DNA from: Pontibacter harenae
GTDB taxonomy: Bacteria; Bacteroidota; Bacteroidia; Cytophagales; Hymenobacteraceae
Direction: 5' to 3'
Length of the DNA: 64,000 bases
Assembly: GCF_020907245.1 (NCBI RefSeq)
Contig: NZ_JAJJWH010000003.1
Span: 124,001 to 188,000, forward strand
A program made the translations under genes and the position numbers. This document shows positions 44,912 to 54,800 of the stretch, piece after piece; the stretch's first letter is position 1; every line of letters starts with the position of its first letter. The notes beneath the pieces were generated by a model. That model saw only the letters and a list, made by a program, of their open reading frames with translations, searched no databases and was not told where the DNA came from.

Positions 44912-46600
44912 CTAATTGCTATTTGCCGCCTTCTCAGGTGTAAATTTATAACCCCAGTCAAACCCTAACGCTTCCAACAGCGCGACACGCTCTGGTTCAA
45001 GATGCGCTTTATCAACTCGTATCCTACTGGTCCACTTTCCTAGCTTAGGGTCCTCCTTCCATTTTACAGGAACCCGCGTGTGGCCGTGCTCCTTTTTGAA
45101 CGCCACCAAACGGTCATACATAACCTCCCATGGCAATACGGTTCTTTTGCTCAGGTTCCAGTCAAAACCAATCTCATTCAGCAGCTCTGTTTGTGAAGAA
45201 GCCAATGTTATTTTGTTCGATTTTACTCTGTAAACCCACGCAGCCAGTTGCGGATTTGGTTTCCACAGGAAGGGAACACGTGTATAGCCAAACTGCTTTT
45301 TGAAGTCAATCAGGGCATCGTACATCTGCATCCAATATCCTTCCTGTACACTCCATGGAAACCTGATATCATGAAGTCTTTCAATACGGTCTTGCGACAG
45401 TTTGCCTTTGTAGAAAAGTTTTCGCTGCAAGCTGGTCCAGCGCTGAAGCGCAGGATCTATTTTAAGAGAAACCTGAAAAGTGCCGTGCACCTGCATATAA
45501 GCCTTTAGCTTTTCAAACTTACTTTCCCACTGGGTATTATGAGCAGATTTCAACTGTTGTTGCGTGTTTCTGCTCCACACAAAATCCAGGTTTTCAAGCT
45601 TCTTCTTTTTAACTGATCCGAGTTTGCCTTTTGCTTCCAAGGCTCTTTGCGAAGCAACCCATGTACCTAACTGTTTGTTCTCGCTAAAACTAACTGGGAC
45701 GAAGCTATGGCCGTGTTGTTGGTGGTAGGCTTGCAGTTGTTCGTATTTCTCATCCCATTTTCTCTTTTTGATCCCTTCGCAGCTCCATATAAACCCAATC
45801 TCATCCAGCCTCTTTTCACGTCCGACTGATAACAACTTATTCTTTTTGGCGAGTCTTTGCCTTTCGATCCAGCTTACAAGCTTTTTATGTTTACATGGTA
45901 CTCTGCAGTGGCCATACGTTTTGTGAAAGGAGGCCACCTTTTGGAAGTATAGCTCCCACTGAGACTCATATACGTCTTTTATGCTCCAGACAAAGTTAAG
46001 CGCACTTAGTTTCAGCTTCCGATCTTCCCTTATTTTGTCTTTAGCATACATCTTTCGCTGCATCATTACCCAATGCGCAAGCTGTTTATCTTTTGCCCAA
46101 TTTTGAGGCACCATACTAAGCCCAAATGTGGTGTAAAAGTCTTTTAGCTTCCAGTACATTTGCTCCCACCGATGATCCCTGCTGATGGGCATATCCCAGT
46201 AAACGCCCAGGCTGTCCAGCTTCTGAAACTGGTCTTCAGAGAGGTACCTTCTGCCAAGAACTTGCCTCACCAACCAATCTTTTAAATCTTCATGCTTCTG
46301 GTCTGTGGGCAGGCACGAGTGTCCGTGCGTTTGCACAAACTCTGCAAGCTGCCTATACATGGTGATCCAGGAGAAATCCTTTTCTTCAAAACTAAAACGA
46401 AGCGCTGCTAACTCCACTTTGAGTTCATTCGGCAGCATGTGGCTGATGCGTCGTTGAATACTAACCCACTGCGCCAACTGGTCATCAAGACTAGCATCAA
46501 TAGGTTTACCCTGCTTGCAAAGCGCTTCCAACTTCTGATAATTATGACTCCATACATTCAGAAAGTTTTCGTCAAACAACTTCTTCTCTACACTTGCCAT
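44912..46600 (-). CDS. helicase-associated (HA) repeat protein, no helicase
   Basis: The 562-residue protein consists of about eight tandem repeats of 60-70 residues with the pattern W(E/D)xxYxxLxxFxxxHGHxxVPxxxxxxxxLxxWVxxQR, ending in a short helix with LxxLxFxW. Repeat starts are visible at FSWITMYRQL, RWEQMYWKL, QWELYFQKV, KWDEKYEQL, QWESKFEKL, YWMQMYDAL and PWEVMYDRL, plus a degenerate first copy. These match the helicase-associated domain family (PF03457), usually C-terminal to a SNF2/DEAD helicase; here no ATPase motif exists. It has no signal peptide and is very basic, so nucleic-acid binding is plausible. It sits between GH2 (81-base gap) and GH115 without a functional link. Confidence 0.82.
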   Translation of the reverse strand: MASVEKKLFDENFLNVWSHNYQKLEALCKQGKPIDASLDDQLAQWVSIQRRISHMLPNELKVELAALRFSFEEKDFSWITMYRQLAEFVQTHGHSCLPTDQKHEDLKDWLVRQVLGRRYLSEDQFQKLDSLGVYWDMPISRDHRWEQMYWKLKDFYTTFGLSMVPQNWAKDKQLAHWVMMQRKMYAKDKIREDRKLKLSALNFVWSIKDVYESQWELYFQKVASFHKTYGHCRVPCKHKKLVSWIERQRLAKKNKLLSVGREKRLDEIGFIWSCEGIKKRKWDEKYEQLQAYHQQHGHSFVPVSFSENKQLGTWVASQRALEAKGKLGSVKKKKLENLDFVWSRNTQQQLKSAHNTQWESKFEKLKAYMQVHGTFQVSLKIDPALQRWTSLQRKLFYKGKLSQDRIERLHDIRFPWSVQEGYWMQMYDALIDFKKQFGYTRVPFLWKPNPQLAAWVYRVKSNKITLASSQTELLNEIGFDWNLSKRTVLPWEVMYDRLVAFKKEHGHTRVPVKWKEDPKLGKWTSRIRVDKAHLEPERVALLEALGFDWGYKFTPEKAANSN

Positions 46601-46681
46601 ATAGTTTGTTTCTCCAGTTTTTATATTGCAGAAGATCTGGCTTCTTTATTAGCTGGCATAGTTTGGTTTATAGGATTCCTA

Positions 46682-49612
46682 CTAAAACAGCTCATCTTTA
46701 ACTGGCCTGTTGAACTGCTGCGGAGAAGTATCTCCTGTTTCAGGAAGGCCGAAGTAGAAGTATAATGTTCTCTTAACAGGGCCGCTCACCTTATTCATTT
46801 CTCCCGCTGGTCCCAAGTTCTTTGTGTTAGCACTGATGTTTAAAGCTAACTTTGTTCCCAGCGGCGGTATGTTGTCCAGGAAAGAGATGTTGCCCACAGG
46901 AAGGCTAGGATGCGGTTTAACGCCTGACAAGCCGTAGAAGTCTAGGCGGCGCACAAACAGATCGTCTTCTTTGCTTGCTACCAAAAATTTACCTTCGGCT
47001 GTACTGAACTCCATCCAGGTTACATCTGCAAAGTATCCTTTAAACTCAGGATAAATCCAGGGAGCGCTACCTGTATGTGTGTCGTTGTAGGCATTCTCCC
47101 ACACATTAAGCGCCACGCCCTGCTGTCTGTTTTTCCAAACACGGTATGGCCCTCTGCCCAGCCATTTGGCGCTGATCATAAAGTTCTCAGGGTAGGTAAA
47201 ACTGATGCCCGTAAAAGGATAATTGCCGTTCAGACTGTACTCATACTCTAGGCTCAACCAGCCGCTACCGTGCATTTTCCACTTCGCATACTTCATATCG
47301 CCTGAATAGTTTACTTCCACCACGTGGCCATCTCCTTCTTCATAGTTCTTCACGCTGGCCACTGCTGCATTTCCAGCTACCATTACAGGGCCGTTGCCGA
47401 AAGTCAGGCTCTTACTTTTATCGTTTGCAAGCCCTACAATAGTGCCGTCCTTCTTACTTAAGGTTACGGCAATTTCACCGCCTTTTAGGGTAATGGAGGA
47501 TTCTGTTTCCGTAACTTCTACTTTCCAATCTGCACCATTTTTGTTTTTTTGCTTCTGGGCAGTAGTATCAGCTTTTGCAACAGCTGCGGCTTGTTCTCTT
47601 GTCAGTATCACAATATCCTCCAACAGCGTTTCATTACACTTCACGTTCCAAGTCCAGGTATAAAGCAGCTCTTTATGCGAATCATAAGCTGAGAGCAGCA
47701 GCATATCGTAGACTTTCCAGTCGGATGGTAGGTTGAGTTTTAGGTTTCCTTTGGCAACAGGCGCAATAGAAGGTCCTGCGCCTGTTCCTTTTTTCCTGGT
47801 GATGTAGCCCGCAAAAACATCGCCTGGCTTTCTATAGTCAGCCAGTTCCCACTGAAACATACACTGGTTAAGATTTGTGAAATGGTACCTATTCTCTACA
47901 GGAATTTCACCGTTGAAATTCACAGGCAGTTCTTCTAGTTTTATATGAACGGGCGAATAAATTTCTTTGATCGCAAAGAAGCTTCCCTCCTTTTCTCTAT
48001 GCGGTCCCATCAAACCGTCGGGTGCATTTACCCTGTTCACATCTATAATGCCGTTCTGATCGGTGCGCACAATGCCTTCGTCTGTCAAATCCCATAGAAA
48101 ACCTCCTGCCCCAAGCTTGCTGTTCCAATGTAGTTCCCAAAAATCCGCCAACGATGTGCCGCCACCCCCATCGTCCTGAGCGTGCAGAAATTCTGTTGGC
48201 ATGTAAATATTCGGGCCTTCCAGTATCTTCTTGGTGCTGTAGTAGTCTTCGTAGTGGTTGCAGTCTATGCCGTTAAAAACATTTCCTGGGCGGTGGTGTG
48301 CATGTATAACAGGTCGCTTAGAATGGTCATACTTTCCGTAATCATCATCCAGTTCAAAGTTATGACCACCTTCATTGCCGTTGCTCCAGAAAATAACAGA
48401 AGGGTGGTTTACATCCCGTATCACCATTTCTTTTACCAGAGGCTCCCCCGCTTCTGTGCTATAGGCATTCTGCCAGCCAGCCAGTTCATCCAGCACATAC
48501 AGGCCAAGTGAATCGCAAATCTGCAGAAAGCTTTTGTTTGGCGGATAATGTGAGCAGCGCACCGCATTCATGTTCATCTCCTTCATTAGCTTCACATCCA
48601 TTAAGTCGATGGCAGCACTTACAGCACGGCCAGTTTCAGGCCACCACACATGGCGGTTCACGCCTTTCATTTTAATTTTAGTGCCATTCAGGTAAATCCC
48701 ATCCCCTTCTCTTATCTCAATCGTTCGGAATCCGAACTTATCTGTAGCCTGGAAAATTTCTTTTCTTCCTGATTTAATGGAGGTTTGAACTGTATAGAGA
48801 TTAGGCGTTTCGGCCGTCCATTGCAGCGGGTTATTTACTTTCGTTTTGATGTTTACAACCGTGTCGCCAGGTGAGAATGAAGCTGCAGCCGTACCAACTA
48901 CCTTTCCGTTTGCATCTAAAATTCGTGCAGCCACTTCATGCTTTTCCCCAGAATTTCGGAGGTGCACATTCATAGAAAAAGCACCGTCTGCCTTTGCATC
49001 GATAGCGGTATAGGCAATGTGTTCTTTCGGGAACGATTCGAGGTAAACTGGGCGGAAGATACCGCCGAAGATCCAGTAATCGGCCAGGCGCTCGGCATTG
49101 TTCACCGATGGGCTGGCAGACATTTTACTCACCGTAACCTCCAGCACATTCTCCTTGCCGTACTCCAGTTTGTCACTGATGTTATACTTAAACTCATAGA
49201 AGGCGCCCTGGTGAATGGGCCCAGCTGGCTTACCGTTCACCTTCACTTCCGTATCGGTCATGGAGCCTTCAAAAACAATAAACACATCCCTGCCTTTCCA
49301 GTTTTTAGGAACCTCAAACGTGTGCTTATACATTCCTTTTTCATCGGCAAAGCGGAAGTTTTTGCCATAGGTCACATAGTCGCGGCCATAGTTGTAAGTT
49401 CCAAACCCCTCCTGCTCCCAATGCGACGGCACAGGTATCTGCGTCCAATAGCCACTCTTTCGCCCTCCAGTTACATAAAAATCCCAGGGAACTGTGTTCT
49501 CGTTGTCCGTGCCAGACAGATATTTTACTTGTCTGGTATCTGGTCCTTTGGCATAAGCCTCTGCTACACTTAGCAGTATAAAAAGTATAGATAAAAGTCT
49601 TTTGATAAACAT
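46682..49612 (-). CDS. GH2 beta-galactosidase-type enzyme
   Basis: The 976-residue secreted protein (signal about 1-21) follows the GH2 order: sugar-binding jelly-roll (about 30-195), immunoglobulin-like domain (200-300), TIM-barrel with KGVNRHVWWPETGRA (316-330), acid/base Glu414 in SNGNEGGHNF, nucleophile Glu474 in MPTEFLHA, then two C-terminal beta domains including a galactose mutarotase-like part (about 700-976). It is expected to release terminal beta-linked galactose (or a uronic acid) from RG-I galactan or arabinogalactan side chains. A candidate direct-repeat site lies about 100 bases upstream. It is the first gene left of the SusCD-FAS1 operon terminator. Confidence 0.9.
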   Translation of the reverse strand: MFIKRLLSILFILLSVAEAYAKGPDTRQVKYLSGTDNENTVPWDFYVTGGRKSGYWTQIPVPSHWEQEGFGTYNYGRDYVTYGKNFRFADEKGMYKHTFEVPKNWKGRDVFIVFEGSMTDTEVKVNGKPAGPIHQGAFYEFKYNISDKLEYGKENVLEVTVSKMSASPSVNNAERLADYWIFGGIFRPVYLESFPKEHIAYTAIDAKADGAFSMNVHLRNSGEKHEVAARILDANGKVVGTAAASFSPGDTVVNIKTKVNNPLQWTAETPNLYTVQTSIKSGRKEIFQATDKFGFRTIEIREGDGIYLNGTKIKMKGVNRHVWWPETGRAVSAAIDLMDVKLMKEMNMNAVRCSHYPPNKSFLQICDSLGLYVLDELAGWQNAYSTEAGEPLVKEMVIRDVNHPSVIFWSNGNEGGHNFELDDDYGKYDHSKRPVIHAHHRPGNVFNGIDCNHYEDYYSTKKILEGPNIYMPTEFLHAQDDGGGGTSLADFWELHWNSKLGAGGFLWDLTDEGIVRTDQNGIIDVNRVNAPDGLMGPHREKEGSFFAIKEIYSPVHIKLEELPVNFNGEIPVENRYHFTNLNQCMFQWELADYRKPGDVFAGYITRKKGTGAGPSIAPVAKGNLKLNLPSDWKVYDMLLLSAYDSHKELLYTWTWNVKCNETLLEDIVILTREQAAAVAKADTTAQKQKNKNGADWKVEVTETESSITLKGGEIAVTLSKKDGTIVGLANDKSKSLTFGNGPVMVAGNAAVASVKNYEEGDGHVVEVNYSGDMKYAKWKMHGSGWLSLEYEYSLNGNYPFTGISFTYPENFMISAKWLGRGPYRVWKNRQQGVALNVWENAYNDTHTGSAPWIYPEFKGYFADVTWMEFSTAEGKFLVASKEDDLFVRRLDFYGLSGVKPHPSLPVGNISFLDNIPPLGTKLALNISANTKNLGPAGEMNKVSGPVKRTLYFYFGLPETGDTSPQQFNRPVKDELF

Positions 49613-49958
49613 ATGGCTATTTTAGTAATACTCCTTTCAATATTGTTGCTTTACATGCACTTTCCCCACTATCATTATCCCCACATCTAAAACTATCCGT
49701 TTCCATCTAAAAAAGTATCCTGTACTATCTTGGTTGCTTTATTTTTAGTCTAGAAAGGCTGACGCTTCACCAAGCCTGCGATCTAATATGCTCGAAACAG
49801 AACCTGCACTACCCTCTGCTACAGGTCAGACTTGTATTCTATAAGTCTGATACAGTTATGGTATAGCCTTTGCCCTTTTTTCAACTGCCATTTTTTCTAA
49901 GGAAGAGAACTTTATGTAGCCGCTTTTCTCAAAGCTTTGAAACATACACGTTTGATAA
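49613..49958. other. GH2 upstream region
   Basis: This gap of about 350 bases between GH2 and the SusCD operon terminator has no gene. Its only recognisable element is the direct-repeat site at 49716-49732. Confidence 0.5.
49716..49732 (-). promoter_or_regulatory. candidate RG-I regulator site 4 before GH2
   Basis: Plus-strand TATCCTG (49716-49722) and TATCTTG (49726-49732), 10 bases apart. In gene sense they read AAGATAGTACAGGATA toward GH2. Confidence 0.45.
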
Positions 49959-50024
49959 TAAAGTCTCCATCAAAAACAAAGGCAACCAGTTGCTTGGTTG
50001 CCTTTGTTTTTGATGGAGACTTTA
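49959..50024 (-). terminator. terminator of the SusCD-FAS1 operon, 30-bp arms
   Basis: Two 30-base exact arms (49959-49988 and 49995-50024) with a 6-base loop. The GC part GGCAACCA is near the loop, then AAACAAA/TTTGTTT and a further 14 paired bases. It lies 40 bases after the SusD stop and is far longer than needed for termination. Confidence 0.8.
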
Positions 50025-50083
50025 CTGAATACTTTATTCCCAACGGAAAGGCAACTGAATACTTTATTCCCAACGGAAAGGCA
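50024..50083. repeat. perfect 30-bp tandem duplication at the susD 3' end
   Basis: Two identical adjacent 30-base units (50024-50053 and 50054-50083). The second unit contains the last six codons and stop of susD; the first is a non-coding copy just downstream of the stop and abuts the terminator arm. Confidence 0.9.
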
Positions 50084-51803
50084 GGAACCAGTTTTCTTTG
50101 TTCATCAACTTTGACCGTACCGCCGAAGCCTGTGGATTTCCTGCTTTCTGCAGCTTTTCATACACACGGTCAGCCAGAAAGGCAGGATCGTTTCTTCTAA
50201 TCGCAATACGAAGCAAATCAGGCCACCTGTTTCCTTCAAAAGCCAGTTCCAGTGCTGCTTCTTCTATAATTTTATCTTCGATATGCGTTACCAAACCATT
50301 CTGGTCTGTTAGAACAGGAGCTGACCTGATAGAAAGATCATAGTATGCTGTTGAGTCTATTTGGTTAGTTCTTACACCAATTCTGCCTCTGATACCTGTG
50401 TTTCTGTACCAAGGCCCTCTATAGTTAGGAAAGTCGCCCTGCCTGCCATCAAAGTCATAAGGAGCAGCATCGAGAGTGCGCTGTATGTCTGTGACATCTT
50501 TGTTAATCGAAAGGGAAGGACGTGTTATCGGATTCCAGGTTGGATCGTAAGTAGCTCTGATGCCGTCATTTAGCAAAGCATAAGCAACTTTATGCTTCCC
50601 GTCTCGGTTTGCAGCCTCTGCAAATCGCAAATGTACAAGAGAAGCACGTGCTAAAAACCAGTTACCTGGTGCTTCACGAGGAAGAAGAGGATTTATGTTT
50701 TCCAAGTACTTCTGTACAACGGGTTTACCTGCTATGTACTCTACAGCGGCATAAAACCTCGGATCAATAGGTGTGTTGTCTAATCTGGTTTCTGCATTCC
50801 ATTTATCAATTATCGACTCAGATGGTTTAAGTAAGTAGGCTCCCACGTTGTTTGAAAACAGATCCACGAAAGGATTCTTAGGGTTAAAGTTTTTATTGAA
50901 AGGCAGATCCCAGATAAACTCAAAGTTCCAGTTTCTGGACTGCGATCCTGTAAAACCATCTTCATGAGAAAAAGGATATCCCCAGGCAACTCTGTACTGC
51001 CCGTAGTAATTATCTAAGTTGCTGTCGGTGGTGCCGGTTTCCATAACGGCTTTGTAATGCGTAGCGGCCTGTGTATAATTGCCTTTCCATAGGTGCAAAT
51101 CGCCGAGCAGCAAGTGTTTGTTTATAAAGAACTTCTGTGTGTTATAGCCATCGGTAGTAGCCATTAAGGAAGCACTCTGCGGATAGGGTTGCATGTAAGG
51201 AAGGGCCTCTGTAAATCCAATCAGCTCATCCAGCAGCTGGTCTAACTCCAACACAGGAAACTTAGACTGGTCCTTCAGGTCTTCTACAGTAGCCAGCGGA
51301 TCAGTAACATAAGGCACTCTTCCGAAGTGAATACCCAACTGATAGTAAACCCAGCTCCTTAGCGCGCCAACATCAGAATACCGCTGTGCATACTCAGCCT
51401 GCTCCATTTTATTTTCCTGCACCATCTTGTCGAAGTTTGCCAGAACATCGTTGCAGTTAATAATAACCTCATAAAAAGGCCGTGGATCGGCATATTTGTT
51501 TGTTGCGTCTACGCTATGGTTGTTAATCTGGATAAGATCGGGATTGGCAGACGCATTTTCCGTTACATTCAGCAGATCGCCTCTAAGCTCGTTCAGCACT
51601 ACATACTGCTCAGCCAGGTTCATAAACTTGCCATAAACCCCTATCACAGCTGCATCGGCATCAAACACGTTCTGGTACGTTTGGTCTTTGTCGAGTGCAG
51701 TCTCTGGTTTTATATCGAACGTTTCTTCGCAGGAGAGTGTGGCTATGCCAAGCAGTACGAATGGCACCACACGCATCAATGGTCTGAATAAATTCTTTTT
51801 CAT
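50064..51803 (-). CDS. SusD/RagB lipoprotein, third pair
   Basis: This 579-residue lipoprotein (Cys25 in TLSC) has the SusD segments FDIKPETALDKDQTYQNVFDADAAVIGVYG, SDVGALRSWVYYQLGIHFGRVPYV and the C-terminal EEAALELAFEGNRWPDLLRIAIRR, ending WFLPFRWE. It captures glycan at the surface with the SusC encoded 33 bases upstream in the operon. The end of the gene carries the 30-bp duplication. RG-I oligosaccharide is the likely ligand from context only. Confidence 0.93.
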   Translation of the reverse strand: MKKNLFRPLMRVVPFVLLGIATLSCEETFDIKPETALDKDQTYQNVFDADAAVIGVYGKFMNLAEQYVVLNELRGDLLNVTENASANPDLIQINNHSVDATNKYADPRPFYEVIINCNDVLANFDKMVQENKMEQAEYAQRYSDVGALRSWVYYQLGIHFGRVPYVTDPLATVEDLKDQSKFPVLELDQLLDELIGFTEALPYMQPYPQSASLMATTDGYNTQKFFINKHLLLGDLHLWKGNYTQAATHYKAVMETGTTDSNLDNYYGQYRVAWGYPFSHEDGFTGSQSRNWNFEFIWDLPFNKNFNPKNPFVDLFSNNVGAYLLKPSESIIDKWNAETRLDNTPIDPRFYAAVEYIAGKPVVQKYLENINPLLPREAPGNWFLARASLVHLRFAEAANRDGKHKVAYALLNDGIRATYDPTWNPITRPSLSINKDVTDIQRTLDAAPYDFDGRQGDFPNYRGPWYRNTGIRGRIGVRTNQIDSTAYYDLSIRSAPVLTDQNGLVTHIEDKIIEEAALELAFEGNRWPDLLRIAIRRNDPAFLADRVYEKLQKAGNPQASAVRSKLMNKENWFLPFRWE

Positions 51804-51836
51804 AAGATCGTATGTTTTATCGAAGAAGTCTTTTTA

Positions 51837-54800
51837 TTATAATCCTAACCGCACACCCAACAGTACAGACTTAAACTGTGGTATCAGCCCTACGTCAACA
51901 CCTTGCGCAAAAATGATTGATGAGGCACTAAACTCTGGATCGTAGCCCAGGTAATTTGTTACAGTAAATAGGTTATTCGCTGTAGCATAAACTGAGGCGT
52001 TTTTCAAGAAACGGTTTTGAATTGCAAGGTCGTAGTTCAAGGTCAGGGACCGCAAACGCAGATACGAACCATCTTCAATCCACCTGTCGGAGAAACGGGC
52101 ATTGCCCATCGGGTCGCCCCAGGTAGCTTTTGGCATATCTGTTACCTGGCCGTTTGCTCTCCATCTGTTCTGCACGCTCTGCAGTTGATTGTTTGTTCCA
52201 GCCATTGACTCCAGCTGCGCACGCGTATAGTTGAAGATGTCGTTGCCTTTGCTAAAAGTAAAAGCAGCATCAAGAGATAGCTTTTTATAAGTAACTCTGG
52301 AACTGAACATGCCCGTGAAGTCAGGGTTTGGGTTACCAATTACAACTCTGTCTTCTTCATCTATAACATTATCATTGTTCATGTCAACGAACCGCATATC
52401 GCCTCCGCTAAACGCAGTATAAGTACCGTCTGGAGTTCTGGTAGTTAAACCTGCGTTACTTGCTTCCCCGTCAGAAGTGTACACGCCGTTTGTTTTGTAC
52501 CCATAAAACAGGTTTGCCTGCTGTCCCACCTGTGTTAGAATGTTGGCTCCAGCAAAATTTGTGAGCATTCTATCGCCAGGCAGTTTTGTAATCTCATTTT
52601 TAATGGTTGCTATGTTTAAGCCCACATCCCATTTAAATGTTTCGTTGTTGATCAGGCGACTGTTTAGGGAAAGCTCCACGCCTCTGTTTTGCATTGCGCC
52701 GTTGTTGGTATACATATACTCAAGCCCAGCAGCGCTTATCAGGCGCTCCTGAATCAGCATGTTATCGGTTGTGCTATGGAAAACGTTTCCACTTAGCGAT
52801 ACTTTTTCATTTAGCAAAGCCAGATCCACTCCTGCGTTTAGCTTTTTGTAGGTTTCCCACTGCAGCTCTGGGTTTCCTATGTTGCCCCGTATCAACCCTT
52901 GCAAGCCCAACAGGTTCTGCGATACATAAAACTGCCGCGAATTATAGTTACCGATGTCGTCGTTACCTGTTATGCTATAAGTTGTATGCACCTTCAACAT
53001 GTCAATAAAACCAAGGTTTGCCATAAAGTCTTCGGAGGAAACAAGCCATGCCGCACCAACAGAAGGGAAAACCCCAAATCGGTTGCCGTTAATCCCCACT
53101 CCTCCTTCGGCTTGCTGGCCAAAGCGGGAAGAACCGTCCATAGACAAATTCATCGACAGGAAGTATTTATCTAAATAGCCGTAGTTTAAGCCTGAATAAA
53201 TACTCATCCAGTTCCATCTTCCTATGTCTCCGCCTGCTCTGCGCAATGCCGTTGAACCTGTTCCTATACTTCTTAGCTCATCTGTTGCGGAGTTAAATCC
53301 CAAACCATAGTCTCTTTCACTGTTGTTGTCGTTGTACCGAAAGCCAACGGCAGCATTCAGGTGATGTACTTGGTTAAATCTCTTATTATAAGAAAGTCGG
53401 GAATCGTTGTATACAGCGAAAAGGCGTTTAATCTGGTTTCCCATTCTGCTGTCTGCCACAGCGCTTTCCAGTGTATCAGCTAGTGTGCCCCTGCGCGGTA
53501 CAAAGAAGCTTTCACGGACTTTATCGTAGGTTATTCCAAACTGTGTGCTAGCACTTAGATGCTCATTAAACTGATAGTTGAATATAATTGAGCCAAAGAA
53601 CCTATAGTTCTGGCCTGTGGATGATACATAGTTAACTACACTCGCAGGGTTTCCTATGTTAAACACATCTACATCCGATAAGTTAGGAGAGGTTATGCCT
53701 TCATCTGACACCTCGTTTCTAGACAAAAACGGTGCTTTGACTAAGCTTAAGTAAATAGGATTAGTTTTGAAGGCAAGGCCTTGCTCTGCTAAGTTTTGCT
53801 CACTGTAAGAGAAGCCCAGGTTGGATTGCACCTTCAGCTTTGGTGACATGTTCAGGTCTGCGTTAAACCTGGTTGTATACCTGTTAAAGTCAGTGTTTTT
53901 AATTATTCCACCCTGGTCCAGGTAGCCTAATGATAGGGCATATTTGGCTATGTTGTCGCCACCAGAAACTTTGAGATAGTAGTTTTTATTTAAACTTTTG
54001 TCGAATACTTCTTTCTGCCAATTGGTGTTGTTGTGGTAGTTGTAATAACCTGGGGCATCAGGAGCATCATTCATAAAAGGGAGTTCCTGAATCTCCTGAT
54101 CTGAGTAACCGCTGCTTTTGAGCACATCAGACAAATAAACTCTGTAATTATAGGCATCCATCACGGGTAAGGCATCAGGAGCCTGGTTAACACCAGCATA
54201 GGTGGCAAAATCGATTTTAGTGGCTAGCTGCTCTGCATGCGCAGTGGTGATCATTATCGCACCGTTTGCTCCTTTAGATCCATACAGCGAAGTAGCGTCT
54301 TTTAAAACTGTAATGTTGTCAATGTCCTTTATATCGATGTTGCTAAGCGGATTTGTAAAGTGGTTGTTGATGAGGGAGCCGCCATAATCATTTATGTCGT
54401 ATATCATCCCATCTACCACAATCAGAGGTTGGTTGCTTGTGTACAGCGATGAATACCCCCGCAGTATCAGGTTGGCACCTGAACCAGGTTCTCCTGAGCG
54501 CCTGATCACATTAAGCCCAGCCACTCTGCCTTGTAAATAATTCTCTGGCGTTTCGGCCTGCGTCGCCCACTTTGCCTGCTTTGGATTTAAGGAGGAAACA
54601 GCGCCTGTTGTGTGGTTTAACGGTTTATCTAAGCCACCAGGCAGGTTGGCTATTTCATACAAGGAGTTGAAGGACTCTTCGTGTAAACTAACCGTTACAT
54701 TGCTTTGGCCTTTCACTGCTACTTCCTTGCGCTGGAATCCTTCACCTGTAATAACTATGGCAGCAGAAGGATCAGGAATATTTAATTTAAAATTTCCATT

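Noticed and set aside
49937-50200. 87-codon frame as a gene
   Set aside because: It is created by the long terminator hairpin and the 30-bp duplication and overlaps susD on the other strand.
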